The position numbers were made by a program, and so were the translations under genes. From NCBI GenBank assembly GCA_037903475.1, contig JBAJFG010000591.1:744001-808000 (forward strand): a stretch of 64,000 nt of DNA. The letters are read 5' to 3'. This document shows positions 57,107-64,000 of the stretch, piece by piece; the first letter of the stretch is position 1, and each line of letters opens with the position of its first letter. Below the pieces are notes generated by a model, which searched no databases, was not told the DNA's origin, and was given only the letters and a program-made list of their open reading frames with translations. Origin of the DNA: Ancylostoma caninum (lineage: Eukaryota; Nematoda; Chromadorea; Rhabditida; Ancylostomatidae).

Positions 57107-57577
57107 TTACGATTTGTTCCACCACAAAGAAGAAAACAGCTCAACGACATGAAATTCGAAGGTTCTGGGAGTAAAATATGCAACGACAGCGGTCAACAAA
57201 ACACTGAGCCTGTCATTCCAGTCAACTGCGCCTGAGTAACGAAATTTTAGTGCAGGGAATTTCGAGGGGTAGAGCCACGTGACGTCCTGGAAGAGGTCAA
57301 GTTTTTGCATAGGTTAGGGGCGGATTGTGTTTTCCTTCTTTAAGGCAAGTCACTGAGAGTGATGCTAACCTTCTGGCCGTTTTCAAATGCTTTGGGGTAG
57401 GTCCGATGTGGTAAATTTCTTTCTCTTTCTCCAAGAAACTGAGCAACAAACAAAGCACCGTAGTTCACGAGAGAATTGTGATGAATTTTTCTACTGCTAA
57501 GCCAATAGGTTTTCATCTTCGAATGGAAAAGCTTATTCCTGGCTCGAAGTTTCGACTGAATCGTCGTCTTCAGAAGA
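57107..57577 (-). CDS. Candidate last two exons of an unknown gene
   Basis: Exon at 57370-57577 (minus, after CCACTTTTAG) reads SLVNYGALFVAQFLGERERN and PHRTYPKAFENGQK before a GTTAGC donor. The 83-nt intron ends CTCTTCCAG. Exon 57107-57286 reads DVTWLYPSKFPALKFRYSGA, VDWNDRLSVLLTAVVAYFTP and EFHVVELFSSLWWNKS, then TAA. Phase 0 matches at the join. Residue and codon composition look coding. The plus frame over 57478-57864 is antisense and weaker. No family is recognised. Confidence 0.38.
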
Positions 57578-58895
57578 CTAAAAGTGGCTTGTGGTTGATT
57601 ATTTGTGACCGAAAACGCCAAACCTCTCTGACGATCCTGCCATTTTTCAACGTCACCCTGAGTTTGCTACACCAAAAGACCCCAAGACGAATGATAAACC
57701 AATCCTTGGTCTACTTTCATTGCAGAAAATTCGCAGGTAAGCTAACTGTCATAGCATTGCTTCCCGGATCACTTCAAACATGGAGAACTTTTGAAGTAAT
57801 CCGGAATGTTTATCCTGAAGTAAGAATGAACTTTTCCACTGAAACCTGGTTTTTCCAGCAGTAGAAGATATTATCAAAGCAAAATGCTCATGTTGAGTGA
57901 AGAAAGAACCTAGGAATTATTGTGATGAGCTTTATTTCCTATTACGGTGAATTTTCATAGAGGCTTAGAATAACATGCCCTGTGAATGATAGGTAATTAT
58001 CATAAATCTTTAAAAAGAATCAGGATGAGGGAGCATTCCTTCACAGAAAGAAGCCTTTAGAACTTAATGACTATTTTGTTATTCTATGCATTTATTTCAA
58101 ACAATCAAAGGTGTCATGTGATTGACACGGAAATAGAAAAGAGCAAATAGAAAATGTTGCGGGACATCTAATATCCAAATTGCTGCTGGGCGTGGCCGGC
58201 CTTGTGCAAGCAGCAACAGACGCTAATAAGGGACAATTGCAAAACATTTGATCGCAGAAATCTATGCAGACAAGCGTGAAATTTCCAGAAGGCCGTAGAC
58301 GAATAAAAAATGCAATAGATGATTAGTAGGAAATGCCTATTATTGAAATCTCGAAAGACTATGTATGTTCTACAGTTCGAATAGTCCGGGAAAACATGCA
58401 GACATTTTTTTTTGACTTTTGCGCTTAGATTCAATTTTTTCTAGTCAACACGCCTTCATATAGAAAAAACATGCAGATTTTCTTGGCTTTTGCGTTTAGA
58501 GTCTAGACTTTTTGTAGTTAACACACTTCCACACATTTCAAATTTTTTTCTAGATAACACACATAATACTCAAAAAATGAACAAAAAGCTGCAGTTTTCC
58601 AGACCATTTGAAAGGTGGGACTCTCAATTCGAGATGAAGAATATTTCTTCGTATGCTTTTCCATTTATTCATCTCACTTCATTCAATTAAAATTGAAGAA
58701 TGCTCGATTGTTGATGGAGAAAGATTGAAGAATTCAAAAGAAGATGAAGCCATATGGCCGTGGTTCTACCACCAGGATTGTTCCGAAATGACCTTGGATA
58801 ACAAATACATTTTGATGAAGCGCTTGAGTTGCTTGCATTGAGACCTCAGATGAAAGAAAATGAGAAAATAATGCTGATGCTATCACTTTATCCAG

Positions 58896-59064
58896 AGAGG
58901 ATCAGGTTGCACAGTTCGTTAACTCTCAGCGAAATCCAGGACAGCAGAACGGTGCCGATTTTCGGCTTCAGTCAATCGAAGGGCAGCAATCTGGCTGCCA
59001 CACAAAGCCTATCACGTGCTTCTCAATTAACGCCCCGGAAAACGAGAGAACCAGACAGCTATAA
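58896..59064 (+). CDS. Candidate terminal exon, plus strand, unknown product
   Basis: After a TTTATCCAG acceptor one frame reads EDQVAQFVNSQRNPGQQNGA, then DFRLQSIEGQQSGCHTKPIT and NAPENERTRQL, then TAA at 59062-59064. Gln/Asn/Glu-rich but balanced codons suggest coding. A second plus frame is open too. The stop lies 5 bp from the stop of the minus candidate at 59070, so at most one of the two may be real, or they are convergent genes. Confidence 0.3.
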
Positions 59065-59069
59065 CTGAA

Positions 59070-59291
59070 TTATTCATTTGGTTTCTGTTTTTTGGGCATC
59101 TTTGAGAAGTTCTCGATAACTTCGCCTGAGGAGTTGCCTTCGAAGGAGTTGGCGCTACGAATTCTGAATAGTTTCCTAGCAGGAACTTCACACTCCTCAA
59201 TGACAATGTTAAAGAAGGGCAGCCGGACCGCTGCTCTGCGTTCTTCTAATTCTAGGGCTGTGGTTGGCGCAACATAGTGAAAGGCAGACCA
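59070..59291 (-). CDS. Candidate terminal exon, minus strand, unknown product
   Basis: After CCATTTAG the minus frame reads WSAFHYVAPTTALELEERRA, AVRLPFFNIVIEECEVPARK, LFRIRSANSFEGNSSGEVIE and NFSKMPKKQKPNE, then TAA (59070-59072). This is one of the most protein-like unassigned frames: charged, no low-complexity, 73 codons in phase 0. Upstream at 59318-59563 a hydrophobic minus frame (VFCWLATFYFFTKVILLPYF) could be an earlier membrane exon. No family is recognised. Confidence 0.4.
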   Translation of the reverse strand, partial: WSAFHYVAPTTALELEERRAAVRLPFFNIVIEECEVPARKLFRIRSANSFEGNSSGEVIENFSKMPKKQKPNE

Positions 59292-59746
59292 CTAAATGGA
59301 ACACAAGAGCGTGATCATTAGGAAATGCTCTTAGGCGTCTGAGGGTTCTTTGGTAGAATTGCTTTCCAACCCTTGAGCTGGTCTGCAATACTATACTTAG
59401 TACCAAATAATGACGATATCAAATTTAAACATATGATCCCAATAAACCGAAATTTTGGATATCCAAAATAGGGCAACAGTATAACCTTGGTGAAAAAGTA
59501 AAAAGTGGCAAGCCAGCAGAATACTTTTTGGGAGGAGTAGAGAAGAAGGAGTGAGTAATTCATTTACTTATTTACCTCGATGTTTTCGAAGTTTCAATGA
59601 GGAAATGGGCTTTCTGTCTTTCGAATATTCGGACTTTTCGAAAAGCTTCATAATGACTGAAAAAAATTAAATTATTTTGTTTTTCCACCAGGTACTAAGT
59701 GTGGTTACCACGCGTTCAGTTTTCGAGACACAAGTTCAAGAACTCT

Positions 59747-59856
59747 GGGGCCGCATGCATCATTGGGATTACCCAGGATAAATGCGGTAACATAAGCAAA
59801 TTCACCTATAGTTAACACGGGAGTCAGCCGGTGTAATTTCAATGATGCATGAAGGC
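59747..59856. repeat. GATGCATC/TTACCC repeat, compact 110-bp copy
   Basis: GGGGCCGCATGCATCATTGG then GATTACCCAGG at the left, and GTAATTTCAATGATGCATGA then AGGC at the right. These are clear inverted ends with one of the shortest centres of the family. Confidence 0.72.
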
Positions 59857-61600
59857 ACTAGGTAGGTGCTCTGTGGAGATTCTTCTTTTTTCATCTAATA
59901 TTCCGACTTTAGCAGACAATGGCGCAGTCATTGGCAATGAGATGCGTGCTGCTCCTTGGGGTTTAGGATTTTAGACCCGTTTCCAAATTTCCTGTCTTTT
60001 TTCCTTGGCGAAACCTGTTTTGTAGCATTGGCTAAGAAAATGCTGGTCTTTTGCGAAAAGAATCAAAATGAGGCGAAGCAGCAGCTCCTACTTACAGCTG
60101 AGTCCAGGAATAGTTTGAGAAAGCCTGAACGTAAGCAACGTTTCCGCTTGGCGATGACGAAAAGTCCATAGCTCGAAGTACGGAAGTTTCAAAGAAACGT
60201 CTAGAATGAGTGCTCAAACGAGAAGACGCTACTTCCAACACTAATCTAATGAGAAGTCCTCAGTAAAGTGCATGGCTTATTCTCGTCTCCTACGGGATTC
60301 GAGTTTTTCCTGAGAAGAAACAAAAAAAAACCGCCACGAAGCCCAACGCATAGACCAAAGAGCTTCACTGTCTGCTCTTCGCACTTTTTGTTGCACTTAA
60401 AATGCACTGAACACACGCGACGTCATCCTGTTGAATATTCTGCCTGCCCACAGATGATTACGTCCCCGAGAGCAGAATTCACACGCACTACGAAAATTCG
60501 CACTCTCCTAGAAGAATCAAGAGAGAATGTGTTGAACTTCAGGAGTTTGAAAAAAGCCTCTATGGATTGAGCACTGGGCCAGAGTATGAACAGAATTTTG
60601 CTTTTTTTCCTTTCTTCTTTTTATTCCTCCCTCTCCCTCTCTCTCTATCACATGCTTCTTTTTTCCCTTTGAACTATTCAGAAAAATCCGATGTAACTTG
60701 CCAACATTGCTTAATACTGGGCTAGGATTCTAATTGCGGAAAAAGGATTTAATAACGCTTTCAGGTCCATTATCTCGCTATTTCTTTGGGCATTATGGGC
60801 ATTATGACAAAGAGATTTCTTCCTCAAAAGTTTTTAAAAACATTTAGTACGCCCTATTGTGTTCATGGTTGGCAACCGCCTGCATACAAAAAAAAAGTGC
60901 TAACTGCTGCGTTACTGTCATTGGAACGAGCATTTCAAGAACTGTTCCCTACACGATTCGAAATTTTAAGAGTGGAAATGATAATAATGGTGACAAGGAA
61001 ACTATTATATTAGGTTATTGTTGTTCTTGGCTTCGCTATTCCACAAGATATAGACGTACGGCGTCAGGGACCTGCTCATACGGTAAGCAATGATCGCTGC
61101 TAATTTAACATACCTTTATGGTTTGCCGAAATTATCGTCCATTAAATTTGCGAAACAAAATAGAGTCAACGCGAAAAAGCGTCATTCCTTTGGTATCAAC
61201 CTAATAAAAAGGAACCTATCGAGGTTTCCATAGCCTCAACCAACGCAGTTTGTCATAGCTTTTCAATTTATTCTTTCGAATTTCAATTTCCACGGATGTA
61301 TGGTCTACTGGACCATTTTCTTGCTGTTTTCCTTATGTGCCAGAGGAATATGGCAAAGACCTGTGGGCTAGATAAAAATAGAACTTGGGCATGAACTTCC
61401 TCCAGAAATCCTCAATTCGTTAGATTTTCTACGAAAACATACTCAAACCAATAAAAAAAAGTATTGTGCGTGCAGCTGCTGGAACGATACGGGAATTCGG
61501 TGGAAATTCAAGGAAAGAAATTTTGTGCATATAACTTATTTCTATTCCGATTTGATTCAGTGCCAACAAAATCCTCTGAAAGTTTGATAAATAGTTAATA
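59857..61600. other. No firm gene; one exon-like plus frame
   Basis: After CTGCCCACAG (60449) a plus frame reads DDYVPESRIHTHYENSHSPR then RECVELQEFEKSLYGLSTGP before running into CT-rich low-complexity sequence (60600-60660). It could be an exon, but the adjoining frame is also open. The rest is featureless. Confidence 0.35.
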
Positions 61601-61602
61601 CT

Positions 61603-61796
61603 GTGCTCTTATGCGAGACTGTAGCTTTCTCTTATGTTATCTCTATCGCGGCAGCCGTGGCAGGCAGCCAGCACAGCTTGGAGCGGCCCGCCTCCGGGCT
61701 CCAAATTTTTATCCAGTTCGAGCCTTTCAAAAATGGGGATTTCGTCGCTTCTGTGCCTGTTGATGTACATGCCAGGGATCAACATGATGAGAAGGT
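61603..61796 (-). CDS. Candidate exon in a GC-rich block, unknown product
   Basis: After ATATCCTAG the minus frame reads LLIMLIPGMYINRHRSDEIP, FERLELDKNLEPGGGPLQAV and AACHGCRDRDNIRESYSLA, then TAA. The block is GC-richer than its flanks and open in several frames, including plus 61603-61800. I prefer minus for its charged, non-repetitive content. A donor inside (GTGCTGG) is possible. Confidence 0.3.
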
Positions 61797-61919
61797 CTAG
61801 GATATGTTGGTAAATCTAACAGGCAGAATGGGGTGACCATCTGCCTTTAAGCAGAAAGATCTCGCTGGGACTCTTCATTAACTCAGTTATTTGTATGCAT
61901 TGAAAGTTGGAAGAGCTGA

Positions 61920-62206
61920 GATGAAGCCTCAGATTCATTCATTCATTCATTCATTCATTCATTCATTCATTCATTCATTCATTCATTCATTCATTCATTC
62001 ACTTACTCATTCATTCATTCATTCATTCATTCATTCATTCATTCATTCATTCATTCATTCACTTACTCATTCATTCATTCATTCATTCATTCATTCATTC
62101 ATTCATTCAGCCATTCATTCATTTATTCACTTACTCATTCATTCATTCATTCATTCATTCATTCATTCATTCATTCATTCATTCATTCATTCATTCATTC
62201 ATTCCC
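61920..62206. repeat. (ATTC)n tetranucleotide microsatellite with ACTTACTC interruptions
   Basis: About 270 bp of TTCATTCATTCATTC, broken three times by ACTTACTC-type units and once by AGCC. The three ACTTACTC breaks show that blocks of the array were themselves duplicated. The plus ORF 61891-62235 (poly Ile-His-Ser-Phe) is an artefact of this repeat. Confidence 0.95.
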
Positions 62207-62532
62207 CTCTGAGTCTGATCCTACATTTTCACTAGCATTTAGTCATCTTAATATTGCTTATTTATTCCTCTACTTTCAAGGTACGCTCACAAACGGGAAT
62301 CTCCTACAACAAGAAGGGAAGTTTTCAGTTCAAACTTAGTGCATATAACATAAAAGAGAAAAAAAGCTATGTGGTACAGGTAGACGAAGAAGGATCCTAA
62401 AGTAGACGAGCTGAAAGGTGAATGTGAAGGATACATGAAAGCGAGAAGTGATCGGATTCATGTCCGACATCTGGAACACGTGGGCGACTAAGGATATCCG
62501 AAAGTACTTCACTTCAGCATATCACTCTATAC

Positions 62533-62787
62533 CTCGTCGTTTATGACCCACATGTGCAACGTGAGTCCATCACGTTCTGCGATGTACTTCGTGCCAGATT
62601 CCCGGAAACTTGTGGACTTCTTCGAGAAGTTAGTGCCCGCATAACAAGGAATCCCATGCGCATGAAATTGAATGAGGATGTGAGGGGGGTTGTTCTTTGA
62701 AGCAACGAATCCATTAGGATAGACGAGGAATTGCTCTGGGACGACTTCTTTTCCTGGATCGCTGCCCACTTTCAGAAAAAAATGGCA
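62533..62787 (-). CDS. Candidate 85-codon exon, unknown product
   Basis: Between acceptor CCCCTCAG and donor GAG/GTATAG, in phase 0. It reads CHFFLKVGSDPGKEVVPEQF, LVYPNGFVASKNNPPHILIQ, FHAHGIPCYAGTNFSKKSTS and ERDGLTLHMWVINDE. The composition (Cys, Trp, many Gly/Pro/Asn) suggests an extracellular or enzymatic domain. Read-through gives VAL then stop, so it could also be terminal. It may belong with 61603-61796, 59070-59291 or 57107-57577 on the same strand, but phases between them are not proven. Confidence 0.42.
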
Positions 62788-63349
62788 CTGAGGGGCTAAT
62801 CATTTACAACGAATATAGGAATGATTTGAGAGTTTAACTGATCAGGTATCCGGATCATCCAAGAAATAGAAAAACTCGCTGGTTCGAACACTCGATTTAT
62901 TCGAAAACTCTCAAAAATCCGTCAAAAGTTGTAATTTTTTGGTCGAATAGACGAAAAAAGGTTCGAATACCACTGGCAGATGCGTGGGCATGCGTTTCTT
63001 TCTCACGTACTCCTGAAACTCCTACGCATGATGTCTTAGTGCAAGCCAATAGAATAAGCTGTATAAGGGCTAGAGAAGGAGGGCACGGAGAGGGGCAGCA
63101 ATCTTTTAATTATTTATTTATTCCAATGTTTCATAACTTGTATTTGTAGTGGGAAAGGTCTAATGTAAGGAGATTATCCTAGTTTACCGTGGAAGATAAG
63201 CAAGAAAATTTCACATATGTACAAACTCCTTATATTTCAAATCGAACGGAGTCCTGAGGCTTGAATTTGTAAACGCCCTGCAAAAAGGACTGCTCCTATC
63301 CGCTCCCGTGCGCTCCAACATTAAAGGTATCGTCCCACCTCAGAACAGG
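62788..63349. other. No recognised gene
   Basis: Contains AAAACTCGAATTCG-like palindromic AT/GA words near 62880-62960 and a TTTATTTATTCC run at 63110-63125. No coding frame is supported. Confidence 0.4.
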
Positions 63350-63480
63350 TTTTTTTCACTTCCATATGAAAAGAATTTTTGGGAGTTTCTCATCACAATG
63401 GTGTACGTGATTGTGTGCAAAACTGCCATAAACCCGTTCTCGAGCCCGAATTCTTGTGGAGCTTATGGGCGGAGCAGCGG
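63350..63480. repeat. Interspersed repeat related to 5060-5180
   Basis: Shares TCACAATGGT(G/A)TA(C/T)GTGATT, CCC(G/A)TTCTCGA and GCTTA(T/G)GGGCGGAGC with the receptor intron 3 copy, in the same order and spacing. Confidence 0.5.
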
Positions 63481-63639
63481 GCGGGGACGAGGAGGGAGGA
63501 CGTCGTTTCGGAATAATCAACTCTTGGAAAATCATATTGTACATATTCGAACAGTTCTTGATTTTTAACAACCCCACTCCCTAATATGGTAGGAAATGCG
63601 GGATCGATAAAAAAGGATAAAGTGGTCGGCGTTAATCAA

Positions 63640-63900
63640 TCCCGTCACGAGGGATGCGCCACGCATTCGACTTCATCTGAGCATCGTAGAGGCGTTGAAT
63701 GCGTATGTGCCCTGTACAATGACTTGCGGGGGGCACCCGATGTACCAAGTCAGTGCTTCATCCTCCCAGACTCCTCTGGTACCAATTTACCGACCCCGGA
63801 GGGATGGAAGGCTTGCTTGGCCTCGGGCGGGATCGAACCATCGATCGTGTGCGTGCGCAGCGAGCCTCTTACCACTGCGCCACACGCGCCCGCGGGATCG
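63640..63900 (-). repeat. tRNA-derived SINE-like element
   Basis: On the minus strand a Pol III head, TGGCGCAGTGGTAAGAGGC (A box) and GGTTCGATCCC (B box), lies at 63826-63890. It is followed by a GC-rich body containing CCTCCGGGGTCGGTAAATTG and ACCAGAGGAGTCTGGGAGGA. The D and T arms fit a tRNA but the acceptor stem does not close, so I call a SINE or tRNA pseudogene rather than a tRNA. The plus ORFs at 63586-63944 overlap in all three frames and are artefacts. Confidence 0.55.
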
Positions 63901-64000
63901 ATAGTACAGCTTTAACTCCGCCCACATTGTCACCTGACTATTAGGGCTCGAAAAGGGATTTCTCAGCCGTTTTGCATGGAATTACGTATATCGTTGTGGT

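Noticed and set aside
61891..62235. 114-aa ORF made of Ile-His-Ser-Phe repeats
   Set aside because: It is the translation of the ATTC microsatellite and has no independent coding evidence.
63826..63897. Functional tRNA gene
   Set aside because: A and B boxes are present but the acceptor stem does not pair with a proper 3' end.
63586..63944. Three overlapping plus ORFs near the end
   Set aside because: They run antisense through a SINE-like element and disagree in frame.

Overview
The window is eukaryotic and most likely from a strongylid (hookworm-type) nematode. It is AT-rich and full of small inverted-repeat transposons. The one gene I could reconstruct has 52-53 nt introns and nematode-style splice sites (GTGAGT or GTATGT donors, TTTCAG-like acceptors). 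There is no bacterial operon structure. Nearly all of the window is non-coding or repetitive, and most short ORFs are chance.

Left part (about 0.9-13.3 kb, minus strand): a complete-looking neuropeptide G-protein-coupled receptor of the NPY / short-NPF receptor type. I assembled it from eight coding exons whose phases all agree (395 codons plus stop). Its introns carry mobile DNA: a foldback element in intron 1, two tRNA-like Pol III box elements in the region, a composite element with a roughly 118-bp tandem array and a second foldback element in intron 2, a mariner-type MITE in intron 6, and palindromic TTCGGAACTTCCG-type blocks in intron 7.

Middle part (about 13.3-50 kb): repeat-rich, with no gene I can name. 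It holds a decayed Tc1/mariner element whose transposase remains are recognisable (21.39-22.67 kb), a 1.19-kb TA-flanked element (36.23-37.41 kb), several MITEs and hairpins, scattered copies of a GATGCATC/TTACCC palindromic repeat family, and a few ORFs or exon-like frames. One frame near 31 kb looks like a broken membrane receptor.

50.0-54.6 kb (minus strand): a near-full-length CR1/Jockey-type non-LTR retrotransposon. ORF1 is intact, and ORF2 is an intact 936-codon endonuclease plus reverse transcriptase frame. It is the largest uninterrupted coding unit here and may be young.

Right part (55-64 kb): more copies of the dispersed palindromic family, a block of CCGCAGCAGG/CCGGAA repeats, several exon-quality frames on both strands that I could not assign to a family (57.1-57.6, 58.9-59.3, 61.6-61.8 and 62.5-62.8 kb), a 0.27-kb ATTC microsatellite, and a tRNA-derived SINE-like element at the end.

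The receptor should act at the neuronal or peptide-responsive cell surface. The other identified components are selfish DNA. Nothing suggests that the genes cooperate in a pathway.
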